64,000 nucleotides of DNA from Endozoicomonas sp. 8E (GTDB lineage: Bacteria > Pseudomonadota > Gammaproteobacteria > Pseudomonadales > Endozoicomonadaceae): the NCBI RefSeq assembly GCF_032883915.1, contig NZ_CP120717.1, positions 2,983,697-3,047,696 on the forward strand. The letters are read 5' to 3'. The notes beneath the pieces are model-generated. The model made no database searches. It worked only from the letters and a program-made list of their open reading frames with translations, and was not told the DNA's origin. Shown here one piece after another: positions 12,318-22,240 of the stretch (positions are counted from its first letter, which is position 1; each line of letters starts with the position of its first letter). A program made the translations under genes and the position numbers.

Positions 12318-13484
12318 ATGAATCTCCATGAATATCAGGGTAAGCAGCTGTTTGCTGAATATGGCCTGCCGGTATCCAAGGGTATTGCCTGCGATACACC
12401 GGAAGAAGCAGTTGCAGCCGCAGACCAGATTGGCGGAAATCAGTGGGTTGTTAAAGCACAGGTTCATGCAGGTGGCCGCGGTAAGGCTGGCGGCGTAAAG
12501 CTGGTTAGCTCCAAGGATGAAATTCGTGAATTTGCCGAGAACTGGCTTGGTAAGAATCTGGTCACTTACCAGACAGACGAAAATGGTCAACCAGTTAGCA
12601 AAATTCTGGTAGAAAATTGCACCGACATCGCTCAGGAACTTTATCTGGGTGCTGTTGTAGACCGTTCTACCCGTCGGATCGTTTTCATGGCCTCCACTGA
12701 AGGTGGCGTTGAAATCGAGAAGGTGGCAGAAGAAACGCCAGAAAAGATTCTGAAGGCGACTATTGACCCTCTGGTCGGCGCTCAGCCCTATCAGGGTCGT
12801 GAACTCGCTTTCAAACTGGGTCTAAACGCTATTCAGGTTAAGCAGTTTACCAAGATCTTCCTGGGTCTGGCGAAACTGTTCCAGGATCTGGATTTGGCTC
12901 TGCTGGAAATCAATCCATTGGTTATCACTGAAGCTGGCGATCTGCATTGCCTGGATGCCAAGCTGAACATTGATAGCAACGCTCTTTACCGTCAGCCTCG
13001 TCTGAAGACCATGCACGATCCTTCTCAAGAAGACGCCCGTGAAGCCCACGCTGCTCAGTGGGAACTGAACTACGTAGCCCTGGATGGTAACATCGGCTGC
13101 ATGGTAAACGGCGCTGGTCTGGCTATGGGTACCATGGACATCGTTAAACTGTCCGGTGGTGCTCCAGCAAACTTCCTGGACGTGGGTGGCGGTGCTACCA
13201 AAGAACGTGTCAGTGAAGCTTTCAAGATTATTCTGTCAGACGATAGTGTTAAAGCGGTACTGGTTAACATCTTCGGCGGCATCGTTCGCTGTGACCTGAT
13301 TGCTGACGGCATCATCGGTGCAGTGAAAGAAGTCGGCGTTGAAGTGCCTGTTGTCGTGCGTCTGGAAGGCAACAACGCTGAGCTGGGTGCTCAGAAACTG
13401 GCTGAAAGTGGACTCGATATTATCGCTGCAAGCAGTCTCTCCGACGCTGCAGACCAGGTAGTAAAAGCAGCGGAGGGTAAATAA
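12318..13484 (+). CDS. sucC: Succinyl-CoA synthetase beta subunit (ADP-forming)
   Basis: ATP-grasp subunit that, with SucD, converts succinyl-CoA to succinate with substrate-level phosphorylation. Key regions: '[20 protein letters not shown]', '[17 protein letters not shown]' (nucleotide/ATP-grasp loop), 'LEINPLVI' (Mg-binding Glu/Asn) and '[16 protein letters not shown]'. The 388-aa length is canonical. It is separated from lpd by 266 bp with no gene, containing a small palindrome TTTCATATTGAAA at about 12174, so it may have its own promoter. sucD starts 2 bp after it. Confidence 0.97.
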   Translation: MNLHEYQGKQLFAEYGLPVSKGIACDTPEEAVAAADQIGGNQWVVKAQVHAGGRGKAGGVKLVSSKDEIREFAENWLGKNLVTYQTDENGQPVSKILVENCTDIAQELYLGAVVDRSTRRIVFMASTEGGVEIEKVAEETPEKILKATIDPLVGAQPYQGRELAFKLGLNAIQVKQFTKIFLGLAKLFQDLDLALLEINPLVITEAGDLHCLDAKLNIDSNALYRQPRLKTMHDPSQEDAREAHAAQWELNYVALDGNIGCMVNGAGLAMGTMDIVKLSGGAPANFLDVGGGATKERVSEAFKIILSDDSVKAVLVNIFGGIVRCDLIADGIIGAVKEVGVEVPVVVRLEGNNAELGAQKLAESGLDIIAASSLSDAADQVVKAAEGK

Positions 13485-13486
13485 GA

Positions 13487-14359
13487 ATGAGTGTCCTGAT
13501 TAATAAAGAGACCAAAGTGATCTGCCAGGGCTTTACTGGCTCTCAGGGAACTTTCCACTCCGAACAGGCGATTGCCTACGGCACTCGTATGGTTGGTGGT
13601 GTTACTCCTGGTAAGGGTGGTCAGGAGCATCTGGGTCTGCCTGTATTCAACACGGTTGCTGAGGCAGTCGCTACAACCGGCGCTGAAGCTTCTGTAATCT
13701 ACGTGCCCGCCGCTTTCTGTAAGGATTCCATCCTCGAAGCTGCTAATGCCGGTATTAAGTTGATTGTCTGCATTACTGAAGGTATTCCAACTCTGGATAT
13801 GTTGGACTGTAAGGTTCGCTGTGATGAGCTGGGTGTTACTCTGATTGGTCCTAACTGCCCGGGTGTTATCACTCCGGGCGAGTGTAAGATCGGCATTATG
13901 CCAGGCCACATACATAAACCAGGTAAAGTCGGTATTGTTTCCCGTTCCGGGACCCTCACTTATGAAGCCGTTAAGCAGACCACTGACTTTGGTTTTGGTC
14001 AGTCCACCTGTGTCGGTATCGGTGGTGACCCGATTCCTGGCTCCAACTTCATCGACATCCTGAAGCTGTTTCAAGAAGATCCACAGACTGAAGCGATTGT
14101 TATGATCGGCGAAATCGGTGGTACAGCTGAAGAAGAAGCGGCTGCTTACATAAAAGAGAATGTAACCAAGCCGGTTGTCTCCTACATTGCCGGTGTTACT
14201 GCACCTTCAGGTAAGCGTATGGGTCATGCGGGTGCAATTATTTCTGGTGGTAAAGGGACTGCTGACGAGAAGTTTGCTGCTCTGGAAGAAGCTGGTGTTA
14301 AAACCGTCCGCTCTCTGGCAGAAATCGGTCAAGCTCTGAAAGAGAAAGCAGGTTGGTAA
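13487..14359 (+). CDS. sucD: Succinyl-CoA synthetase alpha subunit
   Basis: CoA-binding subunit and carrier of the phosphohistidine intermediate. '[16 protein letters not shown]' forms the CoA-binding Rossmann entry, 'GPNCPGVI' is the CoA thiol region, and '[18 protein letters not shown]' contains the phosphorylated His. The 290-aa length is canonical. Last gene of the TCA cluster, followed by a strong terminator. Confidence 0.97.
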   Translation: MSVLINKETKVICQGFTGSQGTFHSEQAIAYGTRMVGGVTPGKGGQEHLGLPVFNTVAEAVATTGAEASVIYVPAAFCKDSILEAANAGIKLIVCITEGIPTLDMLDCKVRCDELGVTLIGPNCPGVITPGECKIGIMPGHIHKPGKVGIVSRSGTLTYEAVKQTTDFGFGQSTCVGIGGDPIPGSNFIDILKLFQEDPQTEAIVMIGEIGGTAEEEAAAYIKENVTKPVVSYIAGVTAPSGKRMGHAGAIISGGKGTADEKFAALEEAGVKTVRSLAEIGQALKEKAGW

Positions 14360-14391
14360 GAGTCCTATCTGATCAGTTTTGACTCATTATA

Positions 14392-14424
14392 CGGCTCATC
14401 TCAGAGGAGATGAGCCGTTTTTTT
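14392..14424 (+). terminator. Rho-independent terminator after sucCD
   Basis: Perfect 11-bp stem CGGCTCATCTC / GAGATGAGCCG with a 4-nt loop followed by seven T residues. Confidence 0.92.
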
Positions 14425-14552
14425 AGTGATTTCCTGAGTGACCGCCCTCCTGTTTACCTGCATCCTATCGGGATTTCGGAATATCGCTATAGGCTGAAGC
14501 CGCTCAATGGCACATAGTTTCGCGTTTATCTCCACCCTCAGGGAATTCTACA

Positions 14553-15437
14553 GTGGATAAACCGAATCTGAATCCTGATAAATACAGTTTTGCGAAGGCC
14601 CTCAGGCCTTTTTCCTTTTCTGTTGCACTGATCACTTGTGGATTAGGGATCGCCGTGGCTTTCTCAAAGGGAGAGGGTGATATTGCAAGTGCTGTGGCTG
14701 TTATGATTGCGGGTATTTTATTACAGGCAGCCAGTAATCTGGCCAATGATCATGCTGACTTACATTTCTGGAATGGCAAGACAGGCCAATTGGCAGAGCA
14801 GGTGATTCAGCAGATTCGCAGGAACTTTGCTTTTGCCGGTCTTTTTGCCCTGGTAGCAACTGCCATAGGACTCTGGCTTGTCTGGAAAACAGGCTGGCCT
14901 TTATTTCTAATGGGGCTTTTTGGTGTTACTGCAGGGTACTTCTATACAGGAGAGCCTGTCGTCTATAAACATCTCGGTCTGGGGGTTCCAGCCGTTTTCC
15001 TTCTAACTGGGGTGCTGATGGTAAGCGGGTCTTATTATGCGGTTGCTGGTGTCTGGGATAATAAGCTGCTTTGGGTTTCTATACCGGTAAGTCTTTTAAC
15101 TGCTGCCCTACTGGTGTCGAATGAAATTCGTGACTATCTGGAAGATCAGTCTTCCAGTATCCGAACCCTGACTGTCAGAATAGGGTTTGATGTGGGCAGG
15201 ATATTCTACGCTGTATTGTTGCTGTCGGTATACCCGATCAGCTATTACCTCTACCTGAATAACTTACTGATAAACCCCGCTTATCTGATATTTTCGTTGT
15301 TACTCATCTGGCAACCGATTAAATTGTTAAAATGTTCACCAGGTGATTGTGAGTTAAACAAATTGCCGCCTATGACTGGGTGTTTTTTTCTGGTGTTCGG
15401 CATCTGCTTTATATTGAGCGTGATTAGACTTTCTTGA
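14553..15437 (+). CDS. UbiA-superfamily prenyltransferase (MenA-like)
   Basis: Polytopic membrane enzyme that would attach a polyprenyl chain to an aromatic acceptor. The two Asp-rich motifs of the family are present: 'ASNLANDHADLHFW' at about residues 62-75 and 'VSNEIRDYLEDQ' at about 190-201; about eight hydrophobic helices can be drawn over the 294 aa. The NLxND and NEIRD patterns resemble 1,4-dihydroxy-2-naphthoate polyprenyltransferase (MenA) more than UbiA, but no other menaquinone genes are in view, so the acceptor is uncertain. It is a single gene between the sucD terminator and the bidirectional terminator shared with gspD. Confidence 0.8.
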   Translation: MDKPNLNPDKYSFAKALRPFSFSVALITCGLGIAVAFSKGEGDIASAVAVMIAGILLQAASNLANDHADLHFWNGKTGQLAEQVIQQIRRNFAFAGLFALVATAIGLWLVWKTGWPLFLMGLFGVTAGYFYTGEPVVYKHLGLGVPAVFLLTGVLMVSGSYYAVAGVWDNKLLWVSIPVSLLTAALLVSNEIRDYLEDQSSSIRTLTVRIGFDVGRIFYAVLLLSVYPISYYLYLNNLLINPAYLIFSLLLIWQPIKLLKCSPGDCELNKLPPMTGCFFLVFGICFILSVIRLS

Positions 15438-15613
15438 TAATGAATTTAGGCCAAAGGACTCTCTATTGAAAAATTTAGAGTGGCGAAGTAAATGCAATTT
15501 TGAACAAGGATCAGGATAGACGACTTTTTTCTTTTTTATTGTCAGTTTTTTGAAAATAAGAAGTCAAAAGTTTGCAAATAATTTTAACGCAGTAAGCCTT
15601 TTATGAAAAATAG

Positions 15614-15645
15614 AAAAAACCAGATTTCATAATCTGGCTTTTTCT
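15614..15645. terminator. Bidirectional terminator between the prenyltransferase gene and gspD
   Basis: AAAAAA-CCAGATT-TCAT-AATCTGG-CTTTTTCT: 7-bp stem with A-run on the left and T-run on the right, placed between two convergent genes, so it can serve both strands. Confidence 0.8.
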
Positions 15646-15673
15646 AACTCGCTCTTATTACTTGAATTCAGCA

Positions 15674-17794
15674 TCAGTCTCCACTTTGCCAAGCTTTTTT
15701 ATCTTTCTTACGCAGATCAAAGGCTTCTGGTTCGAACAGGGTAGATGGCTCTTCCGGTAGCATGTCAGGTGCCTTTTTATTGTGCTGAATCACTTTCAAT
15801 TTGGTGTAACGGTCTTTGGTTGCTTTAGCCAGTGTTTCAGAGTTTCTCATGATGGTAGGTCTGATAAACAACATGAGATTTCGCTTCTGGTTCTTATCCT
15901 GCTCGAAGCGGAACAGGCTTCCGATGATAGGGATATCACCCAGTAGCGGGACTTTCTTCTTGGTCTGACTCTTGACGTTTTCAATCAGGCCACCAATGAC
16001 TATCGTCTGGCCATCATCTACGAGAACGGTGGTTTTCAGAGTTCTGTTATTGAAGATCAGGTCATCATTCTTTAAAAGGGATTCTGAAGTACGAGTGTCC
16101 AGAGAAGAAACTTCCTGTTCCAGCTCTAGCCTGATGCCGTTTCCTTCACTGAGGTGAGGGGTGATCTTGAGCTTAATGCCGACATCCTTCCGGTCAGTCG
16201 TGGTGAACGGGTTATTACTGCCACCACCGGCTGAGGTTTGATAAGAGCCTGTCTTGATAGGAATATTCTGACCTACAAGGAATTCAGCTTCCTGATTGTC
16301 CAGCGTCAGCATACTGGGTGTAGAGAGAATGTCGTTGTTAGATCTTGAACTCAATGCAGATACCAGTACACCAAAATTATCCGCTCTCAAAGCCAGGGAG
16401 CCCAGGGTGATTGCCGTGTTATCGAGAATGTGTCCTGTTATGCTGCTCTTGTTGCCGACAACGGTTTTGGTTGATTTACCAGAAGGGTCGGTCTCGGTTG
16501 AGCCGCGAATGGTCTCTTTACCATCAATACCCCACTGGACACCCAGAGCATCATCTATACCGCCAGAGACTTCTACGATGACAGCTTCCAAAAGTACCTG
16601 GGATCTTGGGACGTCAAGCTGCCGAACGATATGCTCCATCTCTGCAAGAGTGTCCGGGTCAGCAATCATGATAAGGGCGTTCTGAGATTCGTCGGCTTTA
16701 ACGAACACGTTCGGTGCTGCACCGGAACCCTTGCTTTTTCCGGAAGGCTGACCTTTGGTCTGAACCCTCGGAACAGAGGGGTGCTGTGGAACAGGCTGTT
16801 GTGATGAAGCAGAAGAATTGGATTTCTTTTCCTGACTCTCCTGAATCGTAGTAGATGCTTCTGCAAGGATTTCTGAAATATTCTTGGCGTCGCCGTAGCT
16901 GAGGAAGATCACCTTGGTAGTGGACTTGCGAATGCCTTCCTTGTCCAGTGTATCTACCAGTTTCCTGACTCTCTGGCGCTTGCTGGAGTTACCTTTGATG
17001 ACCAGACGGTTGCTGCGCTCATCAGCAATGACCTGCAGTCCGCTTGGCATTTGTCCCTTGGCAGCTATCAGTGTGTCCTGAATGATTTTGGAAACATCAC
17101 CCACCCAGGCATGCTTCAACTGAAGCACTTCGTAATCATTATTACCTGTCTTGTCCAGCTCCCTCACCAGCTTGGTGATACGCTCAACGTTGTCTGCAAG
17201 GTCACTGACTATGACAGCGTTACTGGATGCGGAAGCGGCTGCGTGCCCATACTGGGCGATCAGAGGGCGAATAATGGGAATCAGTTCAATAGCCGATACA
17301 CTGTGAAGTTCCAGGACTCGTGTGGTCATGACAGCATTACGTGGCTTCTGATTCCCACTGGGAGAGCTGGTTTTTGCTGTAGTACTGGGCACTATATTGA
17401 TGATGTTGCCCTTGGGTATCACGGCGTAGCCATTAGCTGACAGTACTTCGAGGAAAACATCGTAAACTTCGTCGCTGCTCAACGGTTTGGAAGAAATAAC
17501 CGTTACAGTGTTACCCCCCTTGATTCTGGGGTCTATGACGAAGGTCTCACCAGTGATTTTGGCGATTTGGCCAATAAATTCACGAATGTCAGCATTCTGA
17601 TGATTCAGAGTCCACTTCTTGTCCCTGACCGTTTCAGCCTTGAGGGCTTTTGTGGGAGGGGTCGCAGCCAGATTGACTGCAGCGGTTTCAGCAGAAGGGG
17701 CCGCTGATACATTGCTCTGAAGGCTAAGGGCAAGCAATGCAGCAAACAGAGGTCTGAAGGCCATGCATACAAATGGACAGTCTTTAGTTTTCAT
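15674..17794 (-). CDS. gspD: Type II secretion system secretin
   Basis: Forms the outer-membrane channel of the T2SS. A signal peptide-like N-terminus ('LFAALLALSLQSNVSA', cleavage likely after about residue 32) is followed by N0 ('LNHQNADIREFIGQIAKITG'), then N1-N3 repeats ('TRVLELHSVSAIELIPIIRP', 'VLQLKHAWVGDVSKIIQ', 'KVIFLSYGDAKNISEIL'). A Ser/Gln/Pro-rich loop within N3 and the secretin core come next ('VLLEAVIVEVSGG' through 'VPLLGDIPIIGSLFR', roughly 400-640). The C-terminal tail is charged and has no obvious pilotin-type S-domain. ATG at 17794 was preferred over the preceding GTG. It lies directly downstream of gspC (34 bp) on the minus strand. Confidence 0.95.
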   Translation of the reverse strand: MKTKDCPFVCMAFRPLFAALLALSLQSNVSAAPSAETAAVNLAATPPTKALKAETVRDKKWTLNHQNADIREFIGQIAKITGETFVIDPRIKGGNTVTVISSKPLSSDEVYDVFLEVLSANGYAVIPKGNIINIVPSTTAKTSSPSGNQKPRNAVMTTRVLELHSVSAIELIPIIRPLIAQYGHAAASASSNAVIVSDLADNVERITKLVRELDKTGNNDYEVLQLKHAWVGDVSKIIQDTLIAAKGQMPSGLQVIADERSNRLVIKGNSSKRQRVRKLVDTLDKEGIRKSTTKVIFLSYGDAKNISEILAEASTTIQESQEKKSNSSASSQQPVPQHPSVPRVQTKGQPSGKSKGSGAAPNVFVKADESQNALIMIADPDTLAEMEHIVRQLDVPRSQVLLEAVIVEVSGGIDDALGVQWGIDGKETIRGSTETDPSGKSTKTVVGNKSSITGHILDNTAITLGSLALRADNFGVLVSALSSRSNNDILSTPSMLTLDNQEAEFLVGQNIPIKTGSYQTSAGGGSNNPFTTTDRKDVGIKLKITPHLSEGNGIRLELEQEVSSLDTRTSESLLKNDDLIFNNRTLKTTVLVDDGQTIVIGGLIENVKSQTKKKVPLLGDIPIIGSLFRFEQDKNQKRNLMLFIRPTIMRNSETLAKATKDRYTKLKVIQHNKKAPDMLPEEPSTLFEPEAFDLRKKDKKAWQSGD

Positions 17795-17828
17795 CACTTA
17801 ACCATATGAAAAAGTTTTAATTCTTGTA

Positions 17829-18476
17829 TCAAATCCCTTGATTAGCCTGCTGAAGTTTGTCTCTCAACTCCTGCATGCGCTGTTCAAGTGATTTTCCATC
17901 CGGCTCCTGAGTGAAACCGGGGCGTTCTGTGTTCTTATCCATAGTGTCTGTGGGGCTCTTGAATTCCTGCAAAGCCCTGTCATCTTTACCTGCATCCGGA
18001 AAATAAAGGATTTCAAGCTGGCCGTTGCGACTTAAAACCACATGATCTGAATGCACTTCCCTGAGTATGGCGCCACCGGGCAGGGTGTCTTGGATGCCAT
18101 AAAGCTTGTCCTGATTATTGCCTTGGATAATAGCACTTGAATACTTATTCTTCTGGTCACGTTCTCCAAGAGTACCTCTGAGTACCAGATTTAACTTTGT
18201 TTTAGGCATATCGGCGGACTGTTTAGCGACTTCAGGCTGATGATTGGCACCAAAGAGTAATTCGAAGTCTTTAGGAGTAAGAACTTTTTCTTTTGGTTGA
18301 TCTTGGTACACTTGTTCATAATCATCAAAAGCGTCTTCTTTAGCCAGTGATTCATAAATGATATATGACTGAGCGCCTAATGAAACAATCATGGTGATCG
18401 CCAGAAGGCTGGTCAGTGCTATACGATTTTTTCGATGGCCCCATTTTAAGTAGGTGGCCATGACCTCTGAATTCAT
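17829..18476 (-). CDS. gspC: Type II secretion system inner-membrane protein C
   Basis: Bitopic inner-membrane protein linking the T2SS platform to the secretin. A short cytoplasmic tail, one TM helix at about 20-42 ('IALTSLLAITMIVSLGAQSY') and a periplasmic homology region ('LNLVLRGTLGERDQKNKYSS', 'GGAILREVHSDHVVLSRNGQ') are seen. At 215 aa it lacks the C-terminal PDZ domain of longer GspC proteins and ends in a Gln/Leu-rich, possibly coiled-coil segment ('LEQRMQELRDKLQQ'), which replaces PDZ in some GspC homologs. Divergent from gspE. Confidence 0.9.
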   Translation of the reverse strand: MNSEVMATYLKWGHRKNRIALTSLLAITMIVSLGAQSYIIYESLAKEDAFDDYEQVYQDQPKEKVLTPKDFELLFGANHQPEVAKQSADMPKTKLNLVLRGTLGERDQKNKYSSAIIQGNNQDKLYGIQDTLPGGAILREVHSDHVVLSRNGQLEILYFPDAGKDDRALQEFKSPTDTMDKNTERPGFTQEPDGKSLEQRMQELRDKLQQANQGI

Positions 18477-18840
18477 ACTGTTCTCTAATTTCTCTATTTA
18501 ATGTGCACTTGATTAAGGAAAGCGTTATGGGTCATGGGCTATTCTTAAACTAAATAAAGCATAAGAGTGCTATTTTTAAAAGCTGATGCTTTCACCAAAA
18601 ACAGTTTCCAATTAATCGTTTTCGATCAGGAATATCTTTTGGATCAAAAAGTTGGGTTTGTTCTTGAATCATTTTTAAAATTCAGTTGTAAAATTTGGAT
18701 AATGGATCACACTTCCTGTGACGTGCTTGAAGAATAATTCAATTTCCAGGGTTCAGAGCAAAAAATATCGGATTGTTTCTGGTTGTCCTCGATCAACCTA
18801 ATAGAAGTTCTGGAATTATTAATTATCCAAGGAGTTAGCC
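18477..18840. promoter_or_regulatory. Divergent gspC / gspE promoter region
   Basis: 364 bp, A/T-rich, no supported gene. Candidate rightward -10 GATAAT at 18698-18703 with a weak -35 TTAAAA at 18675-18680 (17-bp spacer). The leftward promoter could not be placed with confidence. Confidence 0.35.
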
Positions 18841-20361
18841 TTGACTGACACAGCCAGCCTTCCAGAAGATCCGGCATCCCAAAATCAGGGACAGGTTTTG
18901 CATCGTCTGCCATTTACTTTTGCCAAAAGGCATGGGGTGGTGCTGGTCTGGGAGCAGGAACATCCGGTGCTCTATTTTCGCTCGGTACCTTCAGCTGATA
19001 TCTTCTCTGAGGTCACACGAATAACCTGCCAGTCTCCTGTTTATCGCAAAGTGGGAGCGGACAGACTCTCTGAAGTCTTGTCCGAGTGTTATCACAATGA
19101 CAGCTCCGAAGCTCTGCAGAATGCTGCCGGTATTAGTGATGATCTCGATCTGAGCAGCCTTGCTGAAGCAGTGCCAGTAACAGAAGACCTGCTTGAGCAG
19201 AGTGATGATGCCCCTGTGATTCGCCTGATCAACGCTTTATTGACGGAAGCGATCAAGGAAGGCGCATCGGATGTCCATATCGAAACCTTCGAAAGTAATC
19301 TGGTTGTCAGGCTGCGGGTGGATGGTGTTCTGAGAGAAATTCTCAGTCTGCAACGAACTCTGGCTGCACTCCTGGTCTCGAGAATCAAGGTTATGGCTCG
19401 TCTGGATATTGCTGAAAAACGCATTCCCCAGGATGGCCGTATCTCTCTGAAAGTTGCGGGTAAAGAGGTAGATGTCAGGGTTTCAACACTACCGTCCAGT
19501 AATGGGGAGAGAGTGGTACTGCGTCTTCTTGATAAGGCAGCCGGTCGTCTTGAACTGAAGCATCTGGGTATGGAAAATCAGGATCTCCAATGCGTATCCA
19601 GCCTGCTGGCCAAACCTTATGGCATTATTCTGGTCACGGGGCCTACCGGTTCCGGTAAAACCACCTCCCTCTATGGTTGCTTGACCTCACTGAATGATAA
19701 ATGTCGAAATATTCTCACCGTAGAAGATCCCATCGAATACAACCTCGAGGGTATTGGCCAGACTCAGGTGAATACCAAGGTTGATATGACGTTTGCAAGG
19801 GGGCTGAGAGCTATTCTACGTCAGGACCCGGATGTGGTTATGGTGGGGGAAATACGCGATACCGAGACAGCTGAAATTGCCGTACAGGCCAGTTTGACCG
19901 GTCACCTCGTGTTATCGACACTTCATACCAATACTGCCATTGGTGCATTGACCCGTTTGCAGGATATGGGAATTGAACCTTTTCTCCTCTCTTCCAGCTT
20001 GCTGGGTGTGATAGCTCAGCGTCTGGTCAGAGTTCTCTGTAATCAATGTAAACAGCCCTACCATCCTGATGAGGCTGAATGCAGGGAGTTAGGGATAGAG
20101 GTAGTCAATGCGCCTGAACTATACCATGCAAAAGGCTGTAAAGATTGCAACCATAGTGGATACCGTGGACGGACTGGCATCTACGAAGTGGTCATGGTCG
20201 ACGAGCAGGTCAGAAGAATGATTCATGCAGGAGAGGGAGAGCAGGTAATTACTGACTATGTCAGAAAGAGCTCTCCTGGCATAAGGGAAGATGGTGCCAA
20301 GAAAGTATTGGCTGGTCTGACAACACTGGAAGAAGTGCTCAGAGTGACCCAGAAAGATTAA
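18841..20361 (+). CDS. gspE: Type II secretion ATPase
   Basis: Cytoplasmic ATPase powering pseudopilus assembly. The N-terminal GspL-binding domain is followed by the catalytic core with Walker A 'GPTGSGKTTSLYG', Asp box 'ILTVEDPIEYNLEG', Walker B 'DVVMVGEIRDTETAE' and His box 'GHLVLSTLHTN'. The zinc-binding tetracysteine motif is present ('CNQCKQPY' and 'CKDCNHSGYRGRTGIYE'). The 506 aa length is typical. It starts with TTG at 18841, supported by AAGGAG at a good distance. First gene of the rightward gspE-M operon. Confidence 0.96.
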   Translation: MTDTASLPEDPASQNQGQVLHRLPFTFAKRHGVVLVWEQEHPVLYFRSVPSADIFSEVTRITCQSPVYRKVGADRLSEVLSECYHNDSSEALQNAAGISDDLDLSSLAEAVPVTEDLLEQSDDAPVIRLINALLTEAIKEGASDVHIETFESNLVVRLRVDGVLREILSLQRTLAALLVSRIKVMARLDIAEKRIPQDGRISLKVAGKEVDVRVSTLPSSNGERVVLRLLDKAAGRLELKHLGMENQDLQCVSSLLAKPYGIILVTGPTGSGKTTSLYGCLTSLNDKCRNILTVEDPIEYNLEGIGQTQVNTKVDMTFARGLRAILRQDPDVVMVGEIRDTETAEIAVQASLTGHLVLSTLHTNTAIGALTRLQDMGIEPFLLSSSLLGVIAQRLVRVLCNQCKQPYHPDEAECRELGIEVVNAPELYHAKGCKDCNHSGYRGRTGIYEVVMVDEQVRRMIHAGEGEQVITDYVRKSSPGIREDGAKKVLAGLTTLEEVLRVTQKD

Positions 20362-20390
20362 TCCGTATCGGAGGCGGATCACCGCACGAC

Positions 20391-21611
20391 ATGGCTGCAT
20401 ATGAATACATCGCCCTCGACCAGCAGGGCAAACAGCATAAGGGAACACTGGAAGCCGACAGTAACCGGCATGTCCGGCAGATGCTTCGTGATAAAGAGTT
20501 GACACCTCTATCGGTCAATCAGGTTTCAGAGCAGAAACAGAATGCCTCCGGTGGTTTGTCTACGTTCTTTCAACGCGGTGTTTCTGCTGTCGAGCTAGCG
20601 ACTCTGACTCGTCAGTTAGCCACTCTCATTCAGGCGGCCATGCCCGTAGAGGAAGCGCTTTATGGTGTCGCTTCCCAGCAAGAAAAGCGTAGGCTTAAAA
20701 ATATTTTGTTGGCGATTCGTTCCAGAGTGCTTGAAGGTTTCACATTGGCCCAGAGCCTTGAAGATTTTCCTCATATTTTCCCCCAGATGTTCCGGGCCAC
20801 GGTGGCAGCCGGTGAACATGCCGGGTATTTGGATAAGGTACTGAATCGATTGGCGGACTACACCGAAGCCAGAATGAAATCCACCCAGAAAATTCAACAG
20901 GCTCTTTTGTACCCCATCATACTGTTGATGGCGGCTCTGGGGATCGTTAGTTTCCTTCTGGGCTATGTGGTGCCGGATGTCGTAAAGGTCTTCGTCGACA
21001 CGGGTCAGGATTTGCCCGGCATTACGGTTGCGCTGATCGCCGCCAGTGAAGGATTCCAGACCTACTGGCCTGTCATTTTCGGTATTATTTTCTTTGGGAT
21101 TGTCGCTTTCAGACAGGCGCTGAAGAGGCCGGCTGTCCGGATGTCATGGGATCGTTTCTTTTTACGCTTACCCATTCTTGGCCGCTTTAGTAGAACATTA
21201 AGTGCTGCAAGGTTTGCCAGTACTTTGAGCATACTCACCCGAAGCGGTGTTTCGCTGGTGGAAGCCCTGATCATTGCGTCACAGGTTATTGATAACCGTG
21301 CAATTTGTGATGCGGTTAAAGATGTTGCCCGAAGGGTCAGTGAAGGTTCCAGCCTGAACCGAGCCTTGGCTGAAACCGGTTATTTCCCACCTTTGATGCT
21401 TCACATGATTGGCAGTGGTGAATCGACAGGTGAGCTGGACGAAATGCTGGACAGAACCGCCCAGAATCAGCAGATGGAGCTGGATGGAAGAATATCCCTC
21501 CTGCTCGGGCTTTTTGAACCCTTAATGTTGGTGGTTATGGGCGGTGTAGTCATGGTGATTGTGTTAGCCATACTGTTGCCCATTCTTAACATGAATCAGC
21601 TTTTAAACTGA
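20391..21611 (+). CDS. gspF: Type II secretion inner-membrane platform protein
   Basis: Polytopic platform protein of the T2SS. N-terminus 'AAYEYIALDQQGKQHKGTLE' is the conserved GspF start. Two repeated T2SSF domains are centred on 'QLATLIQAAMPVEEAL' and 'TLSILTRSGVSLVEAL', each followed by membrane helices; the last helix is 'LMLVVMGGVVMVIVLAIL'. The 406 aa length is canonical. It follows gspE by 29 bp with a GGAGGCGG upstream. Confidence 0.95.
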   Translation: MAAYEYIALDQQGKQHKGTLEADSNRHVRQMLRDKELTPLSVNQVSEQKQNASGGLSTFFQRGVSAVELATLTRQLATLIQAAMPVEEALYGVASQQEKRRLKNILLAIRSRVLEGFTLAQSLEDFPHIFPQMFRATVAAGEHAGYLDKVLNRLADYTEARMKSTQKIQQALLYPIILLMAALGIVSFLLGYVVPDVVKVFVDTGQDLPGITVALIAASEGFQTYWPVIFGIIFFGIVAFRQALKRPAVRMSWDRFFLRLPILGRFSRTLSAARFASTLSILTRSGVSLVEALIIASQVIDNRAICDAVKDVARRVSEGSSLNRALAETGYFPPLMLHMIGSGESTGELDEMLDRTAQNQQMELDGRISLLLGLFEPLMLVVMGGVVMVIVLAILLPILNMNQLLN

Positions 21612-21758
21612 ATGCGATGAGCATGGCTTTTACAGCAATGTTCGTAAAGGTCGAAACAGGACGTACACGACAGAATCTGCCGGTTGACTGACAGATTTCT
21701 GGAAATGGAGGCAGTGATCCCATTTCTCGGTACGGAATCCATTGATGAGGTCGTGAAA

Positions 21759-22193
21759 ATGATGACAAGACAGGTACAAAGAGGATTTACCCTCATAGAG
21801 ATAATGGTGGTTGTCGTGATCTTGGGGATATTGGCTGCCATGGTGGCGCCAAAAATTCTCAGCCGTCCTGATCAGGCCAAGATTACAGTGGCCAGGTCGG
21901 ATATTGAAACGCTCTCCCAGGCGCTTGAATTATTCAGACTGGACAATGGCTTTTATCCTTCAACAGATCAGGGTCTGGATGCCCTGATCAAGAAGCCTAC
22001 CATCGCTCCTGAGCCTAGAAACTGGAATCCGGAAGGCTATTTGAAGAAAGCTCCGGTTGACCCTTGGGGGAATGCCTACATTTATCTGCAGCCTGGTAAT
22101 CATGGAAAATACGATCTCTATTCTCAGGGGGCTGATGGCCGTGAGGGCGGTGAAGGTCTTAATGCAGATATTACTAACTGGGAAGAGTCTTGA
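21759..22193 (+). CDS. gspG: Type II secretion major pseudopilin
   Basis: Major subunit of the periplasmic pseudopilus, processed by prepilin peptidase. From ATG 21759 the product starts MMTRQVQRG then 'FTLIEIMVVVVILGILAA', i.e. cleavage after Gly9 with the conserved Glu at +5. The C-terminal domain has the GspG calcium-loop pattern ('PVDPWGNAYIYLQPGNHG', 'YDLYSQGADGREGGEG'). The 144 aa length is typical; the open frame extends upstream to 21684, but GAGG at 21747 fits the 21759 start. Prepilin peptidase is not encoded in the window. Confidence 0.94.
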   Translation: MMTRQVQRGFTLIEIMVVVVILGILAAMVAPKILSRPDQAKITVARSDIETLSQALELFRLDNGFYPSTDQGLDALIKKPTIAPEPRNWNPEGYLKKAPVDPWGNAYIYLQPGNHGKYDLYSQGADGREGGEGLNADITNWEES

Positions 22194-22240
22194 ACTCGGT
22201 TCTGATATCGGATTAAACCTTTCAAAGTTAAAGGCGCTCA